DNA of 64,000 nt from Mucilaginibacter sp. PAMB04168 (GTDB lineage: Bacteria; Bacteroidota; Bacteroidia; Sphingobacteriales; Sphingobacteriaceae), in NCBI RefSeq assembly GCF_039634365.2, contig NZ_CP155079.2, positions 2,604,001 through 2,668,000 on the forward strand. The letters run 5' to 3'. The position numbers were made by a program, and so were the translations under genes. This document shows positions 34,638 through 42,791 of this stretch, in pieces (position 1 is the stretch's first letter; each line of letters starts with the position of its first letter). The notes beneath the pieces are model-generated. The model was not told where the DNA came from. It made no database searches and was given only the letters and a program-made list of their open reading frames with translations.

Positions 34638-36063
34638 ATATAACCTACATAAATGCATTGGCCTGGTAGGTATTTGCCTGGCCATTGCAAGCTGTAAGGC
34701 CCCGGCCATTATACAGACTACTGAAAACCGGTCGGTGCCCGAATCATTTGGCACCGGTCGGGATACTACCAATATATCGACCATACAATGGCGAAACTTT
34801 TTTAATGACCAAAATCTTGTCAGCTTAATTGATACGGCACTGAAAAATAACCAGGAGCTGAGGATTACCCTGCAGGATATTGAGATTGCGAGGAACGATA
34901 TTCGTTTGAGGCAAGGGCCGCTACAACCAACAGTTGGGTACAGGGTTGGAGCTGGTGTAGAAAAAGTAGGCAGGTACACCAGTCAGGGAGCGGGCGATGC
35001 TTCAACGGACATTGCTCCTGGCAGAGAGGTGCCCGACCCTTTAACCGACATTACAGCTGCGCTATATGCGAACTGGGAGGTTGATATTTGGAAAAAGCTG
35101 CACAATGCTAAAAAGGCCGCTATAACCAGATACTTGTCTACAGTAGAGGGCAAGAACTTTGTGCTTACTAATTTGGTTGCCGAGGTGGCTAATTCATATT
35201 ATGAATTACTGGCCCTGGATAACCAGCTGGCAATTGTGCAGCAAAACATCAGCCTGCAAAAAAATGCCCTTGAGATTGTAAAAGTGCAAAAAGAAGCCGC
35301 CAGGGTAAATGAGTTGGCTGTTCAAAAATTTCAGGCTGAGGTACTAAAATCTCAAAGCCTGGAGTTTGAAATTCATCAGAAGATAAAGGAGACTGAGAAC
35401 AGAATCAACTTCCTGTTAGGCCGCTATCCGCAGGAGATAGTTAGGGATAGAAGTAACTTTTTGGTTTTAACGCCTACGGTAGTCAATTCTGGTATACCGT
35501 CGCAATTGTTAGCTAACCGTCCGGATATTAAACAGGCCGAGTTAGAGTTAGTAGCTGCAAAGCTGGATGTGAAAGTTGCACGGGCCGAATTTTATCCATC
35601 TTTCGGTATCTCAGCGGCTTTAGGCTTCCAGGCTTTCAAACCATCTTATTTGGTTAAGTTTCCTGAGTCGTTACTTTATTCATTAGCCGGAGACCTGGCC
35701 GGGCCGCTTGTTAACCGTAGTGCTATTAAAGCTGAGTTTTACAGCGCCAATGCAAGGCAGCTGCAAGCCATGTATAACTATGAGCGTACCATATTGAACG
35801 CTTACATGGAAGTTTCTACTCAATTATCAAACATCAGTAACCTGAGTAAAAGTTACGAACTGAAATCGAAGCAAGTAGATGCACTAACCCGGTCTATTAA
35901 TATATCTAATGACCTATTTAAATCTGCCCGGGCCGATTACCTGGAGGTTTTGATGACCCAGCGTGATGCACTGGAATCTAAACTTGAACTGATAGATACT
36001 AAAAAAGAACAGTTTAACGCTGTCGTTAACGTTTATAAATATTTAGGTGGTGGTTGGAAATAA
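34630..36063 (+). CDS. Outer-membrane efflux channel lipoprotein, NodT/OprM type
   Basis: A 477-residue TolC-family protein. Signal peptide with lipobox (AIASC, Cys about 22). Two repeats of long coiled-coil helices (about 55-250 and 290-470), with the NRPDIKQAELELVAAKLDVKVARAEFYPS signature in the second half. Third part of the tripartite pump; its start overlaps the pump gene end. Confidence 0.95.
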   Translation: MYKYNLHKCIGLVGICLAIASCKAPAIIQTTENRSVPESFGTGRDTTNISTIQWRNFFNDQNLVSLIDTALKNNQELRITLQDIEIARNDIRLRQGPLQPTVGYRVGAGVEKVGRYTSQGAGDASTDIAPGREVPDPLTDITAALYANWEVDIWKKLHNAKKAAITRYLSTVEGKNFVLTNLVAEVANSYYELLALDNQLAIVQQNISLQKNALEIVKVQKEAARVNELAVQKFQAEVLKSQSLEFEIHQKIKETENRINFLLGRYPQEIVRDRSNFLVLTPTVVNSGIPSQLLANRPDIKQAELELVAAKLDVKVARAEFYPSFGISAALGFQAFKPSYLVKFPESLLYSLAGDLAGPLVNRSAIKAEFYSANARQLQAMYNYERTILNAYMEVSTQLSNISNLSKSYELKSKQVDALTRSINISNDLFKSARADYLEVLMTQRDALESKLELIDTKKEQFNAVVNVYKYLGGGWK

Positions 36064-36078
36064 CCACTACCCGAAAAA

Positions 36079-36118
36079 CAAAAAGAGCCGGCAGCTATAA
36101 ACTGACCGGCTCTTTTGT
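36079..36118 (+). terminator. Terminator of the RND operon
   Basis: AAAAGAGCCGG and CCGGCTCTTTT arms with a 14-base loop, further extended by near-matching flanks, ending in a T-rich tail. Confidence 0.88.
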
Positions 36119-36171
36119 TTTAACCGCTTACCAGGTAGCTATAATATCTAATACATAACATCATGGCTTTA

Positions 36172-36780
36172 TTATTTCACTATCCTGAAAGTTAAATTAA
36201 TCCGTGGCTTCATAGGTTTTACAGATTTGGCTATACGGTGTTCCCAGTTTTCTTGCAAGCCTGCCTTCATCAGTAAAAATGAGCCATGTTCAAGTTTAAC
36301 TGAATATTTAGCATGATGATTATCCTTATTACGGATATCAAAGCTGCGCACCTGCCCAAAACTAACCGAAGCTATAATGGGATTTTTTCCTAAAATCTCC
36401 TCCTTGTCTGAATGCCAGGCTACCGAGTCGTTGCCATCTCGGTAATAATTCAGTAACACGCTGTTAAAAGTAACGCCCGCTATATGCTCAACCACATCTT
36501 TAATGAGGAGCAGTTCGGGTGTCCAGCTATAGGGCTTGGTTTTTCCAAGTGACTGGTAATCGTATGCTTCAGGGTCTCCGTACCAGGCAGTAAGCCTTGG
36601 TGTTATTACTTCTTTGGTATACATCATGCGTACCTGTTGCTTCCACGGTGTTTGAGTAATAAACTGCTTTAGCAAGGCATCGCTCTGGCGCAGGTTAAAT
36701 ACACCTGGTTTGTACTCCAGCAGGTGGTTAGGTAAATCTTTACTTTGTCCTGTTTCCGGAAAAAAACATAGCTGCTCCAT
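36172..36780 (-). CDS. alkB: AlkB-type alpha-ketoglutarate-dependent dioxygenase
   Basis: Fe(II)/2-oxoglutarate enzyme that directly reverses N-alkyl lesions such as 1-methyladenine in DNA or RNA. 202 residues. Iron ligands are H123 and D125 (WHSD) and H181 (WEHRI); the 2-oxoglutarate arginine R193 and the late R199 lie in PRINLTFR. It follows the small gene at 36791-37063 by 10 bp and is transcribed away from the imuA cassette. Confidence 0.93.
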   Translation of the reverse strand: MEQLCFFPETGQSKDLPNHLLEYKPGVFNLRQSDALLKQFITQTPWKQQVRMMYTKEVITPRLTAWYGDPEAYDYQSLGKTKPYSWTPELLLIKDVVEHIAGVTFNSVLLNYYRDGNDSVAWHSDKEEILGKNPIIASVSFGQVRSFDIRNKDNHHAKYSVKLEHGSFLLMKAGLQENWEHRIAKSVKPMKPRINLTFRIVK

Positions 36781-36790
36781 TATCTTATTG

Positions 36791-37063
36791 TTAAAGCCTT
36801 TCGGTATAATTTATAATAAACTTGGCAACCTGTTCCTGTTCAGTAACCGACAATACATCACCATCATAAATCCAGTAACCTTTTGCATCAAACAGAATGC
36901 AGCCTAAGTATTCCGGGTTTTCGTCAAACGCTGTAAATAGTGCATAATTAGGAATATGGCCGTCGGTTAACCTGTCTGGTACAATCCGCAGAATCTCATC
37001 AGGGCCTTTCTTTCGCTTTAACCATGCTTTAGCTTCCCTGTCTAAATACGTTTTTATTGCCAT
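36791..37063 (-). CDS. Small hypothetical protein, first gene of the alkB unit
   Basis: A 90-residue cytoplasmic protein with no recognised domain. The N-terminus is Lys/Arg-rich (DREAKAWLKRKKGPDEI) and the middle is GCILFDAKGYWIYDGDVLSV. A perfect -7 box (TACCTTTG, 37094-37087) lies 23 nt upstream. It is the leading gene of a two-gene unit with alkB, so it may be repair-linked. Function unknown. Confidence 0.65.
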   Translation of the reverse strand: MAIKTYLDREAKAWLKRKKGPDEILRIVPDRLTDGHIPNYALFTAFDENPEYLGCILFDAKGYWIYDGDVLSVTEQEQVAKFIINYTERL

Positions 37064-37086
37064 TAGATATGTTGAAAATTATTTTT

Positions 37087-37127
37087 CAAAGGTAAACAAA
37101 ATGCTAATAATATTAGTATTAGTTTTG
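37087..37127. promoter_or_regulatory. Divergent promoter pair around a palindromic operator candidate
   Basis: Two perfect Bacteroidota -7 boxes point away from each other: TACCTTTG on the minus strand (37094-37087), driving the small gene plus alkB, and TAGTTTTG on the plus strand (37120-37127), facing the imuA cassette. Between them lies CTAATAATATTAG (37104-37116), with CTAAT/ATTAG arms and an AAT centre, followed by another TATTAG. No -33 TTG is visible for either direction, which fits promoters that need, or are blocked by, a regulator at the palindrome. No regulator gene is recognised nearby. Confidence 0.55.
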
Positions 37128-37149
37128 TTGACCATAAAGAATTTCAGAT

Positions 37150-37257
37150 ATGACACTATTAGATTTAGCGCGCCAGACAAATAATAAGCAAGTATTAAAA
37201 AGGCTTAAAAATGAGTTTACAAATAATTATCGGAAGCTTTTTATTGGTGACCGTTAA
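37150..37257 (+). CDS. 35-codon ORF at the head of the imuA transcript
   Basis: ATG 37150 to TAA 37257. The predicted peptide starts MTLLDLARQTNNKQ and is basic with a helical pattern. It begins about 23 nt after the plus-strand -7 box, so it would be the first ORF on the mRNA leading to imuA, 70 bp further on. It could be a leader peptide, a tiny regulator or a gene remnant. No homology recognised. Confidence 0.35.
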   Translation: MTLLDLARQTNNKQVLKRLKNEFTNNYRKLFIGDR

Positions 37258-37303
37258 TATACAAGCTATCAATAAGAAGCACATTTTTTTGAATTTTTAA
37301 ACT

Positions 37304-37327
37304 ATTGCATACAAAATAAATTGCATA
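37304..37327 (+). repeat. Direct repeat immediately before imuA
   Basis: ATTGCATA occurs at 37304-37311 and 37320-37327, centre spacing 16 bp; the second copy abuts the imuA ATG. It may be a second regulatory site or chance in an A/T-rich leader. Confidence 0.35.
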
Positions 37328-38059
37328 ATGGAAAATAGTAGAGCAAGTCTCATATCCCGCTTGCAAGGAGATATTTTGCGTTGGCAAGGTTTTCAAACCC
37401 CGGTAGCAGGCAAGGCAAAAAGTATAGGGCTTGGACCGCTGGAGTTGGCTTTCCCAAATGGCGTTTTTCCAACAGGTTCAATTCATGAGATGCTTTGTCC
37501 TACGGCCGAGCATACGGCTTCTACAGCAGGGTTCCTTAGCGGCTTATTGGCTACCCTTATGGCAGGCAAAGGTGTATGCCTATGGATCAGTACTTCGCGG
37601 AAACTTTTTCCAACATCGCTTAATGGTTATGAAGTAGAGGCTGACCGGGTCATATTTGTTGATGCGCGGCGTGAGCTGGATGTACTTTGGGCGGCAGAAG
37701 AAGCGCTCAAATGTGAGGGATTAGCTGCCGTAGTTGCCGAAGTTGCCGAAATTAGTTTTGCGCAGTCGAGGCGGTTGCAGCTAGCTGTAGAGGCAAGCCG
37801 GGTAACAGGCTTTATTTTACGAAATAACCTAAAAAAATTAACCCCTACCGTTTGCGTGGCCCGTTGGCAAATCAAACCATTGCCTAGCCGACAGGAGGAT
37901 GAATTGCCGGGTGTGGGCTTTCCACAATGGCAGGTAGAGTTGCTTAGGGTACGTAATGGTAACCCTGGTACTTGGAAACTGGAATGGACTGATACGGGTT
38001 TTATGCCGGTTGAAGAAAACCTGGCAGCATATCCCGAACAACATTTAAATGTGGGTTAG
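37328..38059 (+). CDS. imuA: ImuA-like mutasome protein
   Basis: A 243-residue RecA-like accessory protein of the ImuA-ImuB-DnaE2 translesion mutasome. Family features are LGPLELAFPNGVFPTGSIHEML (near residues 35-56) and FVDARRELDVLWAAEEALKCEG (near 98-119). A canonical Walker A GxxxxGKT is not visible. Its stop lies 2 bp before the imuB ATG. Confidence 0.85.
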   Translation: MENSRASLISRLQGDILRWQGFQTPVAGKAKSIGLGPLELAFPNGVFPTGSIHEMLCPTAEHTASTAGFLSGLLATLMAGKGVCLWISTSRKLFPTSLNGYEVEADRVIFVDARRELDVLWAAEEALKCEGLAAVVAEVAEISFAQSRRLQLAVEASRVTGFILRNNLKKLTPTVCVARWQIKPLPSRQEDELPGVGFPQWQVELLRVRNGNPGTWKLEWTDTGFMPVEENLAAYPEQHLNVG

Positions 38060-38061
38060 TT

Positions 38062-39564
38062 ATGTCAAAACGTTTTATTTCCATATGGTTTAGGCACTTG
38101 TTAACAGATTGGCTGGCACTGCGCCGGCCTGAATTGAAGGCAGTACCTTTTGTGTTGGCAGCGCCAGTGCATAACCGCATGGTCATAATAGCGGCTAATA
38201 ATTTGGCAGAAGCACAAGGAATAACTGCCGGCACTACAGCTGCAGATGCTAAAGCGGTGATTCCTGACTTGCTGGTAATAGATGCAGTGCCCGGACAGGC
38301 CGAGAAAATATTAAAAGCAGCAGGAGGGTGGTGTATCCGCTATTCGCCGGTAGTAGCAATCGATCTGCCAAACGGGCTCATCATAAATGCCTCTGGCTGT
38401 GCACATTTATGGGGAGGCGAAGAAGCTTATCTTCAAGCTATTTTAACCGCCTTAAAAAATAAAGGCTATCATGTACGTGGTGCAATGGCTAGTACTATCG
38501 GTGCAGCCTGGGCTATGGCACGCTATGGCTCAAATAAACTGATCATCCCTCCCGCAGACCAGGCTACTGCGCTGTTGGCACTGCCCCCAATTGCCTTACG
38601 ACTGGAGTCATTGCTTTTAGAACGACTGCATAAGTTAGGCTTTTACACCATTCAAAAAATTGCCGTTTTGCCACGCCGGGCGCTGCAAAGGCGTTTTGGA
38701 ATGGAATTGCTGCTCCGCCTGGATCAGGCCTTCGGTCATGAAGAGGAGCACCTGGAGCCATTAAATCCGCCCGAGCCGTATCATGTCAGGTTACCTTTTC
38801 TGGAACTTATTCGCACGCCGGAAGCCATTGCACAAGCCATTCTGAAATTATTGGAAATGATGTGCTTGCGGCTAAGACAGGAAGGCAAAGGGTTACGTTC
38901 GGCTATATTAAAAGGCTATAGGATAGATGGTAAGCTGGTTAACATAGCTATTGGCACCAATCGTCCTGTGGTACATATTGAACATTTATTCAAATTATTT
39001 GAGCTGAAAATACCACAAATTGAGCCGGCTTTAGGTATCGAATTATTCACGTTGGATGCGCCCCGGGTGGAAGACTTATCAGCCGATCAGGAAGCCCTGT
39101 GGGCTTCAGACGGCTGTGGGCTGAATACAATAGCTCTATCCGAATTACTGGATCGGTTGGCCAATAAACTAGGTACAGGTAGTATACAGCGATACCTGCC
39201 GCAGGAACGCTACTGGCCCGAACATACTATCCGCTTAGCCAACACACTTACAGAACGAACTGAGGCAAACTGGCGGATTGGTAAACCCAGGCCAACCATT
39301 TTATTGCCCAAACCAGAAAGGATTGAAGTAACTGCCCTGCTGCCCGATAATCCGCCTATGCTATTTATTTATAAAGGTGTACGGCATATTATTCGGAAAG
39401 CAGATGATGCTGAACGGATTGAACGGGAGTGGTGGCGTGACAAGGGGCAGCACCGGGATTATTATGTAGTTGAAGACCAGGAAGGGCGGCGTTACTGGCT
39501 TTTCCGTTCAGGGCATTATAATTCAGAAAGCTCGGAGTGGTATATACATGGTTTTTTTGCCTGA
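38062..39564 (+). CDS. imuB: ImuB, Y-family polymerase-like mutasome scaffold
   Basis: A 500-residue Y-family-like protein. The N-terminus (FISIWFRHLLTDWLALRRPE) and ASGCAHLWGGEEAYL (near residues 113-127) match ImuB. The catalytic DxD and SxDE carboxylates of active Y-family polymerases are not seen at the expected sites, as in other ImuB proteins, so it probably links DnaE2 to the clamp and does not synthesise DNA. I did not find a clear C-terminal clamp-binding peptide. 2 bp after imuA, 11 bp before dnaE2. Confidence 0.88.
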   Translation: MSKRFISIWFRHLLTDWLALRRPELKAVPFVLAAPVHNRMVIIAANNLAEAQGITAGTTAADAKAVIPDLLVIDAVPGQAEKILKAAGGWCIRYSPVVAIDLPNGLIINASGCAHLWGGEEAYLQAILTALKNKGYHVRGAMASTIGAAWAMARYGSNKLIIPPADQATALLALPPIALRLESLLLERLHKLGFYTIQKIAVLPRRALQRRFGMELLLRLDQAFGHEEEHLEPLNPPEPYHVRLPFLELIRTPEAIAQAILKLLEMMCLRLRQEGKGLRSAILKGYRIDGKLVNIAIGTNRPVVHIEHLFKLFELKIPQIEPALGIELFTLDAPRVEDLSADQEALWASDGCGLNTIALSELLDRLANKLGTGSIQRYLPQERYWPEHTIRLANTLTERTEANWRIGKPRPTILLPKPERIEVTALLPDNPPMLFIYKGVRHIIRKADDAERIEREWWRDKGQHRDYYVVEDQEGRRYWLFRSGHYNSESSEWYIHGFFA

Positions 39565-39570
39565 GAGGAG
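39563..39570 (+). promoter_or_regulatory. Shine-Dalgarno site of dnaE2
   Basis: A GAGAGGAG run ends 5 nt before ATG 39576, a strong purine-rich site. It fixes the start at 39576; the longer frame from GTG 39537 runs inside imuB. Such strong sites are otherwise rare in this window. Confidence 0.7.
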
Positions 39571-39575
39571 TTACA

Positions 39576-42500
39576 ATGGAATATGCAGAATTACAAGTAA
39601 CAAGCAATTTTACCTTTATGCTGGGTGGTTCGCACCCTGAGGAGCTTGCCGGGTGTGCAGCCGAATTAGGTTACACAAAAATTGCCATTACCGACCGTAA
39701 CAGCGTGGCAGGCGTAGTACGGGCACATATTGCAGCTAAGGCCAAAGGTATTAGCATTATTCCAGCCTGCCGGCTAGATCTCATTGATGGGCCAAGTTTG
39801 CTGGCTTACCCAACAGACATTACAGCCTGGGGGCGTTTATGCGCCTTGTTATCACTTGGTAACCTGCGCACGGAGAAAGGCAAATGCGAGTTGTATAAAC
39901 AGGACGTGTACAATCATAAGGCAGGGATTAAATTTATGATTATACCACCTGCCAAGCTAAACAGGCAGTTTAACTTTGATGATAAATTTATAGCTGAAGT
40001 AGCAGAATACCGGGTGGCTTTTGGTGAATCTTTATATGTGGCCGCCAGCCGTACTTACAGCGGTTATGACAGCAAGCGTTTGTACCGTATCTCACAATTA
40101 GGCGTTCCAATGGTGGCAACTAATGATGTGCATTACCATGAGCCTCAACGGCGCGAACTACAGGATATACAAACTTGCGTTCGCGAAAAGTGTACAATTG
40201 ATACGGCTGGCTTTAAGCTGCATGCCAATGCTGAGCGCTATCTTAAACCTATTGAAGAATTGCAACGCCTCTTCAGGCAATATCCGGACGCTATTGCGCG
40301 TACACTGGAAATTGCCGAAGCCTGTACCTTTTCATTAGATACGCTCAAATACCTCGAACCGGAGTGGGTAAGTCCTGATGGCCGTACGGCAGATGAGCAC
40401 CTGAGAGAACATACCTTAATTGGCGCACGGAAATTTTTCGGTAAGGAGGTGCCTTTAAAAGTGTCAAAGCAAATCGAATTCGAACTGGCATTTTTTGCCA
40501 GAAAGAAACTGGCTCCTTATTTTTTGCGGGTATTTGCATATACACAAAAAGCAGAAGAACTGGGTATTTTGTACCAGGGGCGTGGTTCGGCGGCCAATTG
40601 CACGGTTTGCTTTTGCCTGGGTATAACCCCGGTAAATCCTACCAAGTCCAATCTGTTATTCTCCCGTTTTATGTCAGACGCACGGGATGAATGGCCTGAT
40701 GTGGATGTAGACTTTGAGCATGAACGGAGAGAAGAAATTATACAGTGGATATACGAGACTTATGGACGGGACCATGCAGCCATAGTAGCAACCGTAACAC
40801 AGGAAAGGCATAAAGGCGCCATCCGCGATGTAGGGAAAGCCATGGGCTTATCCGAAGATACCATTAAGCGCTTGGGCGGTGCTATCTGGAGTTTCTCCGA
40901 CGAAGGGTTTGACCGTGAGCGTATCATAGGGCAAGGCTTAAACCCCGATGATCCTCATTTACAAAAAGTATTGCAACTCACAGATCAGTTAATGGGCTTT
41001 CCACGGCAATTGGGCCAGCATACAGGCGGATTGGTAATTATGCAGTGCAAGCTTTCGGACCTGTGCCCGGTGATGAACGCCCGAATGGCCGACCGCACAC
41101 AACTGGAATGGAACAAAGATGACCTGGAAGCATTGGGCATTTTAAAAGTTGATGTGTTGGCCTTAGGTATGCTAACCTGCATCCGCAAAGCTTTTGATCT
41201 ATTAAAGCAGCACTATAACAAGCAATATACCCTGGAAAGTGTACCGCAGGACAAGGAAGAGGTTTATGATATGATCTGTAAGGCAGATACACTTGGTGTT
41301 TTCCAGATTGAGAGCCGGGCGCAAATGTCTATGTTACCCCGGCTAAAGCCGCGTGTGTTCTACGATCTGGTAATAGAGGTAGCCATCGTAAGGCCCGGAC
41401 CCATTCAAGGCGACATGGTACACCCATACCTGCGGCGCAGGGAAGATCCAAGTCTTATTGATTATCCTTCAGAAGAGTTGAAAAAGATATTAGGTCGAAC
41501 AAAAGGTGTCCCTCTTTTCCAGGAACAGGCCATGGAAATTGCTATAGTGGCAGCAGGCTTTACCCCGGCCGAAGCTGATCAGTTGCGCCGAAGCATGGCT
41601 ACGTTTAAGGCAAAGGGTTTAGTAAGCCAGTTTCAAAAGAAGCTGGTAGACGGAATGACCAAAAAAGGATATGACGAAGAATTTGCTAAACGAATATTTA
41701 AGCAACTGGAAGGCTTTGGTTCCTATGGTTTTCCAGAAAGTCATGCTGCTTCTTTTGCACACTTAGTCTATATTTCCTCGTGGCTTAAATGCTATTACCC
41801 TGATGTATTTGCTGCGGCGCTGCTTAACAGTCAGCCTATGGGCTTTTACCAGCCGGCAGAGATTGTAGATGATGCCCGGGAGCATGGTGTTGTGGTTAGG
41901 CCAGTAGATATAAACTATTCTTACTGGGACAATACACTTGAAGAAAAGGATAGTAAATATTTTGTTTTGCGCTTGGGTTTCAGGCAGGTAAAAGGATTAC
42001 GCGAAGAAGATATGAATATGTTGGTTGCTAAGCGTGGGCAGGGGTATCAAACTATTCAACAGCTTAGCGATGCAGGTTTGCTCCAGGCTGCTATCGAAAA
42101 ACTAACCGATGCTGATGCCTTTCGTTCTTTAGGAATGGACCGTAGGCAGGCGCTATGGGAAGTACCGGCGCTGAGCGATAAGCCTACCGGGTTATTTAAA
42201 GGACAGCCTTCAGAAAGTGCGCAGGAAGGGCAAATGGCTTTGCCACTGATGGGGTTAAGTGAACATGTAGTGCAGGATTTTGCCGTTACCGGCTTATCGC
42301 TAAAGGCTCATCCGGTAAGCTTTGTACGTGAAGATCTGGATTTATTGCATGTAGTAACAACGGCCAAGCTCAAAACCATGAAAAACGGAGACCCGGTTAA
42401 AGTGGCCGGAATGATTACTGTGCGCCAGCGGCCGGGTACAGCAAAAGGCATATTGTTTATCACCATTAAGGATGAAACAGGCTTTACCAACTTGGTGGTT

Positions 42501-42773
42501 TGGAGCAAATTCTTTGATGAGTATCGAAAGGAAATAATCCAATCGCGACTGATGATGGTAGAAGGAACATTACAAATAGAAGGCCAGGTAATACATGTAA
42601 TAGTTAAACGCTGCTTTAATATGAACGGTTTGTTACGTAAGCTTACCGCTAACCAGGATCAGGCACCGTTACTTACACTGGCACGTGGTGATGAAACCAC
42701 CTTGCCGCCGCCAGAGCAACAACGGGGTGCGGTTAAAAAAGAGGTGTTTTATAAAGGACGAAATTTTCAATGA
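39576..42773 (+). CDS. dnaE2: Error-prone DNA polymerase III alpha subunit DnaE2
   Basis: C-family polymerase that carries out error-prone lesion bypass with ImuA and ImuB. About 1065 residues from ATG 39576. N-terminal PHP domain, then palm with WPDVDVDFEHERREEI (catalytic aspartates) and the third aspartate in LGILKVDVLALGML, fingers (GFPESHAASFAHLVY), and a C-terminal OB fold. The first PHP motif reads ELQVTSNFTFM where HxH metal ligands are common, so the PHP phosphatase/exonuclease site is probably dead. Confidence 0.95.
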   Translation: MEYAELQVTSNFTFMLGGSHPEELAGCAAELGYTKIAITDRNSVAGVVRAHIAAKAKGISIIPACRLDLIDGPSLLAYPTDITAWGRLCALLSLGNLRTEKGKCELYKQDVYNHKAGIKFMIIPPAKLNRQFNFDDKFIAEVAEYRVAFGESLYVAASRTYSGYDSKRLYRISQLGVPMVATNDVHYHEPQRRELQDIQTCVREKCTIDTAGFKLHANAERYLKPIEELQRLFRQYPDAIARTLEIAEACTFSLDTLKYLEPEWVSPDGRTADEHLREHTLIGARKFFGKEVPLKVSKQIEFELAFFARKKLAPYFLRVFAYTQKAEELGILYQGRGSAANCTVCFCLGITPVNPTKSNLLFSRFMSDARDEWPDVDVDFEHERREEIIQWIYETYGRDHAAIVATVTQERHKGAIRDVGKAMGLSEDTIKRLGGAIWSFSDEGFDRERIIGQGLNPDDPHLQKVLQLTDQLMGFPRQLGQHTGGLVIMQCKLSDLCPVMNARMADRTQLEWNKDDLEALGILKVDVLALGMLTCIRKAFDLLKQHYNKQYTLESVPQDKEEVYDMICKADTLGVFQIESRAQMSMLPRLKPRVFYDLVIEVAIVRPGPIQGDMVHPYLRRREDPSLIDYPSEELKKILGRTKGVPLFQEQAMEIAIVAAGFTPAEADQLRRSMATFKAKGLVSQFQKKLVDGMTKKGYDEEFAKRIFKQLEGFGSYGFPESHAASFAHLVYISSWLKCYYPDVFAAALLNSQPMGFYQPAEIVDDAREHGVVVRPVDINYSYWDNTLEEKDSKYFVLRLGFRQVKGLREEDMNMLVAKRGQGYQTIQQLSDAGLLQAAIEKLTDADAFRSLGMDRRQALWEVPALSDKPTGLFKGQPSESAQEGQMALPLMGLSEHVVQDFAVTGLSLKAHPVSFVREDLDLLHVVTTAKLKTMKNGDPVKVAGMITVRQRPGTAKGILFITIKDETGFTNLVVWSKFFDEYRKEIIQSRLMMVEGTLQIEGQVIHVIVKRCFNMNGLLRKLTANQDQAPLLTLARGDETTLPPPEQQRGAVKKEVFYKGRNFQ

Positions 42774-42791
42774 TAGTTTTAATATTGCAGA

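Noticed and set aside
39537..39575. GTG start for dnaE2 inside imuB
   Set aside because: A strong Shine-Dalgarno site directly precedes ATG 39576, where the conserved PHP domain begins.
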